Source of the DNA: an uncultured Actinomycetes bacterium
GTDB taxonomy: Bacteria > Actinomycetota > Actinomycetes > Nanopelagicales > Nanopelagicaceae
Assembly (NCBI GenBank): GCA_903863015.1
Contig: CAIPAI010000029.1
Location: forward strand, 124,001 to 188,000
Direction: 5' to 3'
Length of the DNA stretch: 64,000 nt
Below are positions 25,246 to 33,377 of this stretch, piece by piece. The notes beneath the pieces are model-generated. The model did not search any database. It worked only from the letters and a program-made list of their open reading frames with translations, and was not told the DNA's origin. Every line of letters starts with the position of its first letter. Within the stretch, counting starts at the first letter, position 1. A program made the position numbers and the translations under genes.

Positions 25246-25784
25246 ACCTACTCGATCTCCGCAGTACCACCGGGAATGAGTTTTAGTACTGCCACTGGAT
25301 CACTCTCCGGTACACCATCCGTAGCCGCCCCTTCCACCACTTACACCGTCACTGCCACCAATGCCACGGGTTCCTTCGCTCGTAATTTCATCTTGCTTGT
25401 CGAAGCGCCAACAGTTCCGCCCGTAGTCGCCCCCCAGGCAATTGTGTACGTGCCTCCGATGACTCCAGAAGGTGCGCCCGAAGTTACTTTCTCGTCCTCG
25501 AGTGTGACTTGTTCTTTAGGGAAGTATTCGCAATCTCCGAAATCCGCGGTCTTTACTCTCATAGTTGAAAACCAGACCGTTTAACGCGCTTCAGCAATCG
25601 GGTCTTGCCGATGTGGCTCGTTCCGTGGGCAGGGGAGACGGTGGATTTTGGATCGGCTACATTAACTTCGGCAGAGTGGACCTTGCAGAAAGCCTGGAAA
25701 GGTAAACGAGTTACCTGCATCACCTTGGCTTATGCCAATAACGCCACAGGTTCTACGAGTATCACCGCAGAGGTTCCGAATTAA
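25246..25784 (+). pseudogene. Remnant of a secreted He_PIG/Ig-like surface protein gene
   Basis: The first frame (about 25246-25584) encodes SISAVPPGMSFSTATGSLSGTPS and TYTVTATNATGSFARNFILLV, which is the second half of a He_PIG Ig-like domain (LPPGLsfd..tG.isGTP...Ytvt.tAtNa.G). No ribosome binding site, signal peptide or N-terminal half is present. After a stop at 25582-25584 a different frame (25611-25784) encodes WLVPWAGETVDFGSATLTSAEWTLQ and TCITLAYANNATGS, a plausible C-terminal continuation. The gene is therefore truncated at the 5' end and frameshifted, apparently a decayed adhesin or surface-protein tail. Its TAA overlaps the end of the convergent iminopeptidase gene. Confidence 0.6.
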
Positions 25785-26677
25785 GTAAGGGTTTCAAGAA
25801 ACTCTGTGACCACTCGCTTAAACCGTGCAGGTTCCTCAATGTGAGGCAAGTGTGATGATTCTGGAAATAGCTCCCAGAGCGAGCTAGGAATTCGTTCGTG
25901 TATCTGTGTGACGATGAACGGTGTGGCTTCGTCGTACGCGCCAGATATTAAGAGCGTTGGTACGGATATGTGGTGAAGCTGGTCGGTGATATCCCAATTC
26001 CGCAAAGTGCCGACTACGTGAAATTCGCTGGGGCCATTCATCGTGTGATAAACCGTGTGATCGAGTGCCTGTTTGCGCCGGCCTTCGAGCACACATGCAG
26101 GTGCGGGCACTCGACAGAGGTGACGATCGTAGAAGACGTTGACCGCTGCGGTGTACTCAGGATCACCTGTGCTTCCGGCAGATTCATGGCGCAAGAGAGT
26201 CTCGTTTACTCCATCGGGTAACTCCTCGCGCAAGCGATTAGCTTCTGAGAGCCAGAGTTTCATGCTCGCGGGGGAATCGGCCACGATAAGCGCTTGCAAT
26301 CCTTGCGGGTGTCCGATCGCATATTGCATGCCGAGCATGCCGCCCCACGATTGCCCCAGCAGGATGTATTTCTCTTCGATACCCAGGTGCGAAAGCAGGA
26401 GGGTAAGTTCCTCCATAAACAATTCTGGCGTCCAAAACTCTTTAGGTTTATCTGGAAGAAGGGTCGAGTCGCCGCAGCCAATTTGGTCGTAGAGCACTAC
26501 TGCGCGCCCGCTCGGGGCGATGAGATCCGCGATGGGTTCGCAGTAGTTGTGACAGGCGCCTGGTCCACCGTGCAGAATAACGAGTGGTGTGAGGCCACTC
26601 TGAAGGTCTCCGACAACGCGGTACCAAGTGTGGCCGTGCTCCCATTTCATTTGGCCGATCTGGTCGATTACACTCAC
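25781..26677 (-). CDS. Proline iminopeptidase-type alpha/beta hydrolase (S33)
   Basis: A 298-residue alpha/beta hydrolase of the proline-specific peptidase family. The oxyanion loop is LVILHGGPGACHNY, the nucleophile is Ser in LLGQSWGGMLG, a cap domain lies between, the acid is in LLISGAYDEATP, and the His in ESSHLPHIEEP. Such enzymes release N-terminal proline from peptides in the cytosol. The GTG start at 26677 lies four bases after the stop of the alcohol dehydrogenase gene, so it is the last gene of a three-gene operon. An ATG at 26650 is an alternative start. Confidence 0.85.
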   Translation of the reverse strand: MSVIDQIGQMKWEHGHTWYRVVGDLQSGLTPLVILHGGPGACHNYCEPIADLIAPSGRAVVLYDQIGCGDSTLLPDKPKEFWTPELFMEELTLLLSHLGIEEKYILLGQSWGGMLGMQYAIGHPQGLQALIVADSPASMKLWLSEANRLREELPDGVNETLLRHESAGSTGDPEYTAAVNVFYDRHLCRVPAPACVLEGRRKQALDHTVYHTMNGPSEFHVVGTLRNWDITDQLHHISVPTLLISGAYDEATPFIVTQIHERIPSSLWELFPESSHLPHIEEPARFKRVVTEFLETLT

Positions 26678-26681
26678 ATCC

Positions 26682-27716
26682 TTAAGGCTTGATAACGGTG
26701 ATACCGGTAATTGACGCAGAATCTAAGAGTGCTAATTCCTTGGCGCCTTCTTCTAAAGAAATAGTTCTTTCAATAAGCGAGGCTGGATCGAGTCGGCCGT
26801 CAGAGATCATCGCAAGCATCTTGGGGTAATCCATCGCAGACATCCCATGGCTTCCCAGCAGATCTAATTCGTAACTCAAAGCTCGTTGCATGGGGATACG
26901 GGAATTCTGATCGACTGGTAGCAGCAAGCCGATTTGCACATGGCGTCCGCGACGACGCAGACTCATGACTGATTGGTTGGCCGTCACTTCAGAGCCCAGT
27001 GCATCGACACTCACGTGTGCTCCATCTTCGGTAATTCTTTTGATCTCTTCAACTGGATTTACCGTGCGCGAGTTGATGGTGAAACCTGCGCCGACCTCTT
27101 TAGCTTTAGATAAAGCGCTGTCGTTAATATCTATGGCGATAACTCGAGCGCCCAGAGCTTTTGCGATCATGATGCTTGAAAGTCCCACGCCTCCGCAGCC
27201 GAAGATGGCAACCCATTCGTCGGGTTGCACTCGTGCGCGGCCGTCGAGACCCCGAAATGCCGTGGCGAAGCGACAGCCCAAACTTGCGGCAGTAGAGAAC
27301 GAAATTTCCTCTGGTAAGAGAATTGCATTGAAATCAATCCTGTCGATTTGAACATACTCGGCAAATGAACCCCAATTACTAAAGCCGGGTTGCGTCTGGT
27401 GGGGGCAGACCTGCGCATTTCCTTCAAGGCAGTACGAGCAAGATCCACAGCCAGAGACGAACGGGACGGTGATGCGATCGCCCACTTTGATACGTGAAAC
27501 ATCTTTACCAATGTCAGTGACGACGCCTGCCCATTCGTGGCCGGGGATGTGGGGGAGATGAATATCGTCATCATGTCCCATCCAGCCATGCCAATCACTT
27601 CGGCAGAGACCAGTGGCCTCCACTCTCACCACCGCCCCATGACTCTCTGGTGATGGAATTGGCACTTCACGGATTTGTATGGGTCCCTGGAATTCATCGA
27701 AAAGGATGGCTCGCAT
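26682..27716 (-). CDS. Zinc-dependent alcohol dehydrogenase (MDR family)
   Basis: A 344-residue medium-chain dehydrogenase/reductase. Catalytic zinc ligands are in ATGLCRSDWHGW and PGHEWAG. The structural zinc lobe is SGCGSCSYCLEGNAQVC. The Rossmann loop GCGGVGLSSIMIAKALGA is followed by an acidic residue in AIDIND, which suggests NAD(H) use. A late motif is DALGSEVT. It should oxidise an alcohol or reduce an aldehyde, substrate unknown. It lies six bases downstream of the permease gene and four bases before the iminopeptidase gene, in one operon. Confidence 0.87.
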   Translation of the reverse strand: MRAILFDEFQGPIQIREVPIPSPESHGAVVRVEATGLCRSDWHGWMGHDDDIHLPHIPGHEWAGVVTDIGKDVSRIKVGDRITVPFVSGCGSCSYCLEGNAQVCPHQTQPGFSNWGSFAEYVQIDRIDFNAILLPEEISFSTAASLGCRFATAFRGLDGRARVQPDEWVAIFGCGGVGLSSIMIAKALGARVIAIDINDSALSKAKEVGAGFTINSRTVNPVEEIKRITEDGAHVSVDALGSEVTANQSVMSLRRRGRHVQIGLLLPVDQNSRIPMQRALSYELDLLGSHGMSAMDYPKMLAMISDGRLDPASLIERTISLEEGAKELALLDSASITGITVIKP

Positions 27717-27722
27717 AGTCGG

Positions 27723-28943
27723 TCAGCGTACCCCTGGGAGAAACTTCTGCGGATCTTTCACGAATGCCTCGCGGCATCCGTCCATGCAGAAGTAGTACAT
27801 CGTCCCGTTCACTTCTGCTTTCGCAGGAGCATCGGCGATGCGCACCTGCATTCCACAGACATAATCTTTAGCAAATTCTGGGGTCATTTCTCCTCGATTT
27901 CTAGTGCGGTAGAGCCAAAAAATAATTGCGAGCATAAAGAGTGCGGCGATATTGAGAACGAGCGTAGAAGTACGCATCCCCATTGAGGGCATCTTATGTT
28001 CAGTAGGAATCAGAGTGAAGAGTTGGAAGATTCCTTCAGTGATGAGCCCACTCAACGACATCACTAACCAGAAAACTAACGCGAGCCGGATTGCAAGAGC
28101 GCTGCCATAAATCTTCCGATAGATCATGACCAATGGAAATGCTAGAAGGTCAGCAAATATAAAGGCGATGACTCCGCCAAATGAGATTCCTCCATGCCAC
28201 AAGGCTGATGCGAGCGGGATATTTCCGAGCGAACAGACAAAGCTGATAAACGCGAGAACTGGTCCTAGCACTGCGTTTTCAACGGCAGACCAAAATCCGT
28301 GACCTGAAATAAAGAGCGATTCCCAAAAGCGCAGAGGGACTAATTTCGCGGCCAACCCAGCCACCAAGAATCCGACAATTAGTTCCGTGCGAAGCATCGT
28401 GAAATCTCCCACGGTGTACCCGGCGGCATCACTCCATCGTTGACGGTTGAAAAGGCCCATTTTCTGTGCAGAGCTGGGCGCTTCCTCATGGGTCACTTGC
28501 AAAGAGGCGCGAGCGGCTTCGATCAGTCGAGCGGGAATGAGGATGGGGATGAAGATTCTCAGCAGAATTATCATCACAATGCCGCCGATTAATTCAGCAA
28601 GAGCGAATTGCCACCCCATCAATATCCAGAGCACGATGCCTAAATCAATAACGAGGTTTGTGCTGGCAAACATGAAGACCATCGATGCGGTGAAGTTGGC
28701 GCCTTTACTGAAGAGACTCTTCGCTAGCGCGCTTGCCGCGTAAGAGCACGATGAACTGACGATGCCAAAGAAAGTGGCTTTAACCAGCGAAGCGGCCGAG
28801 TCGGTGCCAAGCGCTTCGCGCATACGTTTGCGCGATACAAAAGCTTGGATGACCCCAGATAGTGCGAATCCGAGCACCAATGCCCAGAATGTTTCAAAGA
28901 ACATCCACCAGCCTTCGGATATTCCATAAAGAATCTTGGACAC
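27723..28943 (-). CDS. ArsP-like permease with C-terminal YHS metal-binding domain
   Basis: A 406-residue membrane protein. The permease core (residues 1-340) has about eight helices, with the family motifs FGIVSSSCSYAASALAKSLF, FMFASTNLVIDLG and FVCSLGNIPLASALW, the DUF318/ArsP_1 pattern known from methylarsenite exporters and related transporters. The last 50 residues form a YHS domain (DYVCGMQV, then YYFCMDGCREAFVKDP), which binds a soft metal. The GTG start at 28943 has GAGGAG five bases upstream. A longer open frame to 29282 overlaps the divergent gene and has no conserved content. A metal or metalloid export role is inferred. Confidence 0.8.
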   Translation of the reverse strand: MSKILYGISEGWWMFFETFWALVLGFALSGVIQAFVSRKRMREALGTDSAASLVKATFFGIVSSSCSYAASALAKSLFSKGANFTASMVFMFASTNLVIDLGIVLWILMGWQFALAELIGGIVMIILLRIFIPILIPARLIEAARASLQVTHEEAPSSAQKMGLFNRQRWSDAAGYTVGDFTMLRTELIVGFLVAGLAAKLVPLRFWESLFISGHGFWSAVENAVLGPVLAFISFVCSLGNIPLASALWHGGISFGGVIAFIFADLLAFPLVMIYRKIYGSALAIRLALVFWLVMSLSGLITEGIFQLFTLIPTEHKMPSMGMRTSTLVLNIAALFMLAIIFWLYRTRNRGEMTPEFAKDYVCGMQVRIADAPAKAEVNGTMYYFCMDGCREAFVKDPQKFLPGVR

Positions 28944-28982
28944 TTTAACTCCTCGCGCTCGTCGAGCATCTGTTGTTATCAC

Positions 28983-28994
28983 TAATCTTGTCAG
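28983..28994 (+). promoter_or_regulatory. Putative leaderless promoter of the 28995 gene
   Basis: TAATCT (28983-28988) is followed by six bases and GTG 28995, identical in hexamer and spacing to the UPF0182 promoter. Confidence 0.45.
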
Positions 28995-29714
28995 GTGGAG
29001 AGGCAAAGACGAAGGGCTGCACTCGGTGTACTTACCGTTGTGACCTGGGTCCCATTGGCACTTATCGCCGATCGAGACGCAACTCTTGCCAGGCAACACT
29101 TCATCGGTCTCTTGACTTGGGCGCTGCTCTTCGGTGCTCTGTGGAAGAGTTCGCCGCTCTTGCGCACGCAGATTCTGTTGGTGGTTTCCTTCGCCACAAT
29201 CGTCGAGTACCTCTTCGCTGGCCACTTCGGTGTTTATGTATATCGGCTGGAAAACGTTCCGTGGTTTGTCCCGCCCGGGCATGGGCTCATTTACTTCGGG
29301 GCATATTCACTTGGCCTGCTCTTGAAATCCCGTCAGAGATTTTGGAGCTATGTATTGGTCGGGTTACTCGCACTCTGGGTGCTCTGGGGACTCTTTCTCT
29401 CGCCGCAATTCGATGTTCTTGGTGCGTTCTGGTTTATCAACCTCCTGATTTTCTTAAAGTGGGGGCCATCGCGGCCGACTTACTTAGGTGCCATCGTGGT
29501 GGTTTCATGGCTTGAGATTGTTGGCACTTCGATTGGGACGTGGAAGTGGATGGAGTACGACACCATCAAAGAGTGGGTAGCGCAAGGGAACCCTCCGAGT
29601 GGTGCTGCAGGTGGTTATGGATGGTTTGATCTCTTTGCGTTACTTCTGGCGCCGATTCTTTTGCGTCAGGTAAGAAAGTTAAGGACCAGAAACCGGCTAC
29701 GGAGTGAGCTTTAA
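28995..29714 (+). CDS. Multi-pass membrane protein of unknown function
   Basis: A 239-residue protein with about six or seven hydrophobic helices. Conserved-looking elements sit between helices: ENVPWFVPPGHGLIYFGAY, SIGTWKWMEYD and GNPPSGAAGGYGWFD. I recognise the general pattern from actinobacterial membrane proteins but not a named family. The His in PPGHG and the GTWKW motif could be part of an active site. The GTG start is set by the TAATCT box six bases upstream. The 3' end overlaps the convergent YczE-like gene by 18 bases. Confidence 0.7.
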   Translation: MERQRRRAALGVLTVVTWVPLALIADRDATLARQHFIGLLTWALLFGALWKSSPLLRTQILLVVSFATIVEYLFAGHFGVYVYRLENVPWFVPPGHGLIYFGAYSLGLLLKSRQRFWSYVLVGLLALWVLWGLFLSPQFDVLGAFWFINLLIFLKWGPSRPTYLGAIVVVSWLEIVGTSIGTWKWMEYDTIKEWVAQGNPPSGAAGGYGWFDLFALLLAPILLRQVRKLRTRNRLRSEL

Positions 29715-30290
29715 TCTCTTAAACCAAAAACCCACGAAGTAGCCCATAGAAATCGACCAGATGAGAGTCCCGAGTCCCACGGGTCCGCGCAAGATTAAAC
29801 CGCCAAGCAGTCCGAAAGCTTCAAGGACGAGACGTGCGTACGAGATTTTGATTCCAAATCGATTATGAAGTGCGACCATCAGCCCGTCGCGTGGCCCGGC
29901 TCCAATATGTGCACCGACGTACGTGGCTACTCCCAATGCGGTGATGAAGACTCCGAGCGTGAAAGTGGCGACGCGAAGCAGAAAGGGCGAGTCACTTGTC
30001 AGCCCAGTGATGGGATCAAATCGATAGTAGAAATTCACAGTGCTACCCACCAAGATGATGTCGCAGAGAGTCCCTAACCCTGGTTTCACCCCCAGCAGAA
30101 TGCTGATGAGTAGCACCCCCAGGCTGGTCAAGATGATTGCGGTGCCAGTACCCACGTTCAGTATGCGAGCAAGTCCCACATGGAGCACATCCCAAGGGGA
30201 GACACCGAGTCCGGAGTGGAGCGCTAAGAAGACACCACTACCAGCGATGACCAAGCCGAAACAAGTTTGTGGAAGCTTGCGAAAATTCAC
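29697..30290 (-). CDS. YczE/YyaS/YitT-type membrane protein
   Basis: A 197-residue protein with five or six membrane helices. The COG2364 signature is seen twice, as expected for an internally repeated fold: GLGVSPWDVLHVGLA near the N-terminus and GAGPRDGLMVAL in the middle. The function of these proteins is not established. The gene overlaps hisN by four bases (ATGA), so it is translated with or after hisN on the minus strand. Confidence 0.8.
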   Translation of the reverse strand: MNFRKLPQTCFGLVIAGSGVFLALHSGLGVSPWDVLHVGLARILNVGTGTAIILTSLGVLLISILLGVKPGLGTLCDIILVGSTVNFYYRFDPITGLTSDSPFLLRVATFTLGVFITALGVATYVGAHIGAGPRDGLMVALHNRFGIKISYARLVLEAFGLLGGLILRGPVGLGTLIWSISMGYFVGFWFKRLKLTP

Positions 30291-31057
30291 TTAAGTGCCG
30301 CGATTACTTCATCATGTAAGAGTCCATTGCTGGCGATGGCATTTCCTTGCAGTGAACCGTCGATGCCATTTACTCCTGTGAATCGACCACCTGCTTCGCG
30401 CACCACAATATCGAGGGCAGCCATATCAAAGAGTTGGAGTTCTGGTTCAGCAGCTACTTCGAGTGCGCCCTCAGCGACCAACATATGTGACCAGAAGTCT
30501 CCGTATGCTCGTGTACGCCAGAAGCGCTTGGAAAGCTCTGAGAACTTTCCGCCGTCTTTCCAGCTATGAAAACTTGAGTACGAGAGCGACGCATCTTCAA
30601 GTTTTCCCACTTTGGAAACGGAAATCTTGCGAGGGCTCGATTCTCCAAATTGCGTGTAAGCCCCTGAGCCTTCCGAGGCATACCAGCGACGGTTGAGGGC
30701 TGGCGAGCTCACCATGCCTACAACGGACACTCCCTCTTCCATCAGTGAAATGAGAGTGCACCAGACTGGCACACCGCGGACAAAGTTTGCAGTGCCGTCG
30801 ATGGGATCAATCACCCATGCGCGCTTGGAGGAGCCCACAGTATTGGCGAATTCTTCTCCGATAATTGAATCGGTGGGGTACTGCTCTTGGATAGCGGCGC
30901 GCAGTGCAAGTTCAACACTCTTGTCGGCATCAGATACCGGTGAGAGATCTGGTTTGGTCTCAACCGAGAGATCAAGTGCCAAAAAGCGATCCATCGAAAT
31001 CTTGTCTGCTAGATCAGCCAATCTATGTACGAGAGCGAGCTCTTCAGAAAAGCGCAT
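30287..31057 (-). CDS. hisN: Histidinol-phosphatase HisN (inositol-monophosphatase family)
   Basis: A 256-residue enzyme of the metal-dependent IMPase fold. Metal-binding motifs are IIGEEF, WVIDPIDGTANF and LFDMAALDIVV. The stretch TRAYGDFWSHMLVAEGALE is the HisN signature that separates histidinol-phosphatase from inositol monophosphatase in actinobacteria. It dephosphorylates L-histidinol phosphate, the penultimate part of histidine synthesis; other his genes are not nearby. TAAAGT six bases before the ATG suggests a leaderless mRNA. Confidence 0.87.
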   Translation of the reverse strand: MRFSEELALVHRLADLADKISMDRFLALDLSVETKPDLSPVSDADKSVELALRAAIQEQYPTDSIIGEEFANTVGSSKRAWVIDPIDGTANFVRGVPVWCTLISLMEEGVSVVGMVSSPALNRRWYASEGSGAYTQFGESSPRKISVSKVGKLEDASLSYSSFHSWKDGGKFSELSKRFWRTRAYGDFWSHMLVAEGALEVAAEPELQLFDMAALDIVVREAGGRFTGVNGIDGSLQGNAIASNGLLHDEVIAALK

Positions 31058-31069
31058 ACTCGCACTTTA
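31058..31069 (-). promoter_or_regulatory. Putative leaderless promoter of hisN
   Basis: On the minus strand TAAAGT (31069-31064) is followed by six bases and ATG 31057. Confidence 0.5.
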
Positions 31070-31098
31070 TCGGTTAAATCGATGCAAACGAAGTTTAG

Positions 31099-32070
31099 TT
31101 AGTCGAGCCGCATCGAACGAAGTAGGCGGCGCAAGCTCTCTACTCTCGCTAGTTGGCCCTCACTCTCCTTCGCCCAGGAGTTCAGTGCACATTCATCTTC
31201 GTCATGTGTGCATCCGCGTGGGCATCCCTCAATGGCTGCTCCACAATCGGGAAAGGCATGAATAATGCGCTCTGCGTCGACATGGGCCAGGCCAAAGGAT
31301 CGAATTCCTGGGGTGTCAATAATCCACGTCTCACTGTCGACTGGCACCGCCAAAGCATTCGATGATGTGTGACGCCCTCGGCCTGTCACTGCGTTGACAC
31401 CACCCGTCGAGCGATTTGCTTCTGGAGCTAATGCGTTGACCAAAGTAGATTTGCCCACTCCTGAATGGCCCACGAATACTGATTGTTTTCCTTTGAGTAA
31501 CTCTCTCAGTTCGCTGAGATCGCTGCCCTTTCTTAAGATGAACTTACGCACTCCAAGCGATTCGTATTGTGCAAGAAAGTCTGCAGGATCTGCGAGATCA
31601 GACTTGGTCATCACGATCACGGGGGAGATGCCGGCGTCGTACGCAGCAATAAGACACCGGTCCACAAGACCAATTTTTGGTTCCGGATCCGCGCATGCCG
31701 TAACGATCATCAGTTGATCAATATTTGCCACGATGATGCGTTCTGTTTCATCGCTATCATCGGCAGATCGGCGAAGTGCATTCATTCGCTCATCAAGTGC
31801 AACGATGCGAGCAAGCGACTCAGAATTTCCATTACTGTCACCAATCAATCGAACATGATCACCAACAACAACTCCACGCCGTCCGAGTTCACGCGACTTG
31901 ATGGCATTGACGCTATCGCCATTGGCTAGTGCGCAGGTAAATCTTCCCCTGTCAACAGTGGTTACCATTCCAGAAGTGGTGTTTTCAAAAGTAGGGCGAT
32001 CTTTTGTGCGTGGTCTTGTGCTGCGTGGTGGACGAACGCGGATGTCGTCCTCGTCGAAGCGACGAGCCAT
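31099..32070 (-). CDS. rsgA: Small-ribosomal-subunit biogenesis GTPase RsgA
   Basis: A 323-residue circularly permuted GTPase that checks late assembly of the 30S subunit. After an N-terminal OB-fold (FTCALANGDSVNAIKS), the GTPase motifs come in permuted order: TKSD (G4), GHSGVGKSTL (G1), then IDTPGIRSFGL (G3). A C-terminal zinc site is FPDCGAAIEGCPRGCTH. The ATG at 32070 overlaps the aroA stop by one base (TGATG); a longer frame starting nine codons upstream is less likely. The pair aroA-rsgA is conserved in actinobacteria (Rv3227-Rv3228). Confidence 0.94.
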   Translation of the reverse strand: MARRFDEDDIRVRPPRSTRPRTKDRPTFENTTSGMVTTVDRGRFTCALANGDSVNAIKSRELGRRGVVVGDHVRLIGDSNGNSESLARIVALDERMNALRRSADDSDETERIIVANIDQLMIVTACADPEPKIGLVDRCLIAAYDAGISPVIVMTKSDLADPADFLAQYESLGVRKFILRKGSDLSELRELLKGKQSVFVGHSGVGKSTLVNALAPEANRSTGGVNAVTGRGRHTSSNALAVPVDSETWIIDTPGIRSFGLAHVDAERIIHAFPDCGAAIEGCPRGCTHDEDECALNSWAKESEGQLARVESLRRLLRSMRLD

Positions 32071-33347
32071 CAAGAACCACTCACTAACTCTTGCCACAGA
32101 GTGGGGAACGTAGGCATGGTTTTACCTACCGTCTCCATGTTCTCAACTTGAATTTCCGGCACGATCAAACCCAGAACGGCGCCAGCAGTGGCGAGTCGGT
32201 GATCCTCATAGGTATGAAAAGTACCGCCATGAAGCGCTGCTGGTCGAATCTCCAAACTCGTGGGGTGCTCTATTACATCGCCGCCCAGTGCATTGAGTTC
32301 ATGTGCGAGCGCGGTCAGCCGGTCAGTTTCGTGCAGGCGTAAGTGGCCAATTCCGCGCAAATGCGAAGGTGTTGATGCCAAGGCCGCGACTGCAGCAATG
32401 ATCGGAGTCAGCTCGCCAACGTCGTGTAGGTCGATATCAATCCCGCTGACGCTGACACCGCCTTGAAGGCGCAGACCCACTTCAGTGAAGGAAATGTCGC
32501 CGCCCATCTTGGCGAATATTGATCGGAGCTGATCTCCGGGTTGAGTGGTGTCACTCGGCCAATCTTTGATCGTCACATCCCCGCCAGTTACTAGCGCAGC
32601 CGCTAGGAAAGGTGCCGCGTTAGAAAGGTCTGGTTCGATAACATAATTTTGCGCGTTCACCTTTCCTGGTGCCACGAACCATTCGGCCGTACCCACTACA
32701 TCTACCGCTACACCAGATTTGCGAAGCATCTTGATTGTCATTTCGATGTGAGGAAGTGATGGTAAAGATGCACCTATGTGTCGCACGCGAATCCCAAGCT
32801 CGGTGCTTGCGCCAACTAAGAGAAGTGCAGATACGAATTGCGATGAAGCACTCGCGTCAATTTCAACTATGCCTCCTCGTAAGGTGCCATCACTTACGAG
32901 TGTGAAAGGAAGCGAACCGCGATTATCGTCATGAATTTCCGCACCGAGTTCGCGAAGAGCGGAGATGACTGGACCGAGGGGACGCTCGTGCGAGCGGGCA
33001 TCACCATCAAAATGAAATGTTCCGGGCACGAGAACGGCAACCGGAGGTAAGAAACGCATCACTGTGCCGGCATTGCCGACATCGATGCGCACCTCATCTA
33101 CTACGCGTGTACTTTTCTGCACTCGCCAATCTCCGTTGGCTTCATTGGTGATAGAGAACCCGAGGGCGGTGAGGGCCGTTGCCATGAGTTCGGTATCTCG
33201 CGAATGGAGTGGGCTCTCCAGGAGGGATTCATCAGGGGATTGCACGGCGAGCACCAGCGCTCGATTCGTCACTGATTTCGATCCTGGCACTGGGAGAACC
33301 CCAGATATCGCCCCTTTTGCCAGGGGCGCGGGCCAGAGAGTCGTCAC
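32070..33347 (-). CDS. aroA: 3-phosphoshikimate 1-carboxyvinyltransferase (EPSP synthase)
   Basis: Sixth step of the shikimate pathway: it joins phosphoenolpyruvate and shikimate-3-phosphate. The 425-residue protein has VPGSKSVTNRALVLA (substrate and PEP contacts), DVGNAGTVMRFLPPVA, HERPLGPVISALRELGA (the LP-R/HERPL region) and the C-terminal RLHETDRLTALA and YEDHRLATAGAVLGL. The GTG start at 33347 has TAAACT six bases upstream, and only 30 bases separate it from the divergent SRAP gene. Confidence 0.95.
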   Translation of the reverse strand: MTTLWPAPLAKGAISGVLPVPGSKSVTNRALVLAVQSPDESLLESPLHSRDTELMATALTALGFSITNEANGDWRVQKSTRVVDEVRIDVGNAGTVMRFLPPVAVLVPGTFHFDGDARSHERPLGPVISALRELGAEIHDDNRGSLPFTLVSDGTLRGGIVEIDASASSQFVSALLLVGASTELGIRVRHIGASLPSLPHIEMTIKMLRKSGVAVDVVGTAEWFVAPGKVNAQNYVIEPDLSNAAPFLAAALVTGGDVTIKDWPSDTTQPGDQLRSIFAKMGGDISFTEVGLRLQGGVSVSGIDIDLHDVGELTPIIAAVAALASTPSHLRGIGHLRLHETDRLTALAHELNALGGDVIEHPTSLEIRPAALHGGTFHTYEDHRLATAGAVLGLIVPEIQVENMETVGKTMPTFPTLWQELVSGS

Positions 33348-33377
33348 AAAGAGAGTTTAGGCGAATACGCTCCCCTC
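33348..33377. promoter_or_regulatory. 30-bp divergent leaderless promoter pair aroA / SRAP
   Basis: The whole intergenic region holds one TAnnnT box per direction: TAAACT on the minus strand (33359-33354), six bases before the aroA GTG, and TACGCT on the plus strand (33366-33371), six bases before the SRAP ATG. The two -10 boxes are only six bases apart, so each -35 region must lie in the opposite gene. Confidence 0.6.

Noticed and set aside
25136..25250. Integrase-type attachment site at the tRNA-fMet 3' end
   Set aside because: No integrase gene and no second copy of the tRNA end was found in the window; only the break in gene order supports insertion.
28944..29282. 113-codon 5' extension of the permease gene
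   Set aside because: Polar, unconserved and overlapping the divergent gene; GTG 28943 has GAGGAG at ideal spacing just before the first helix.
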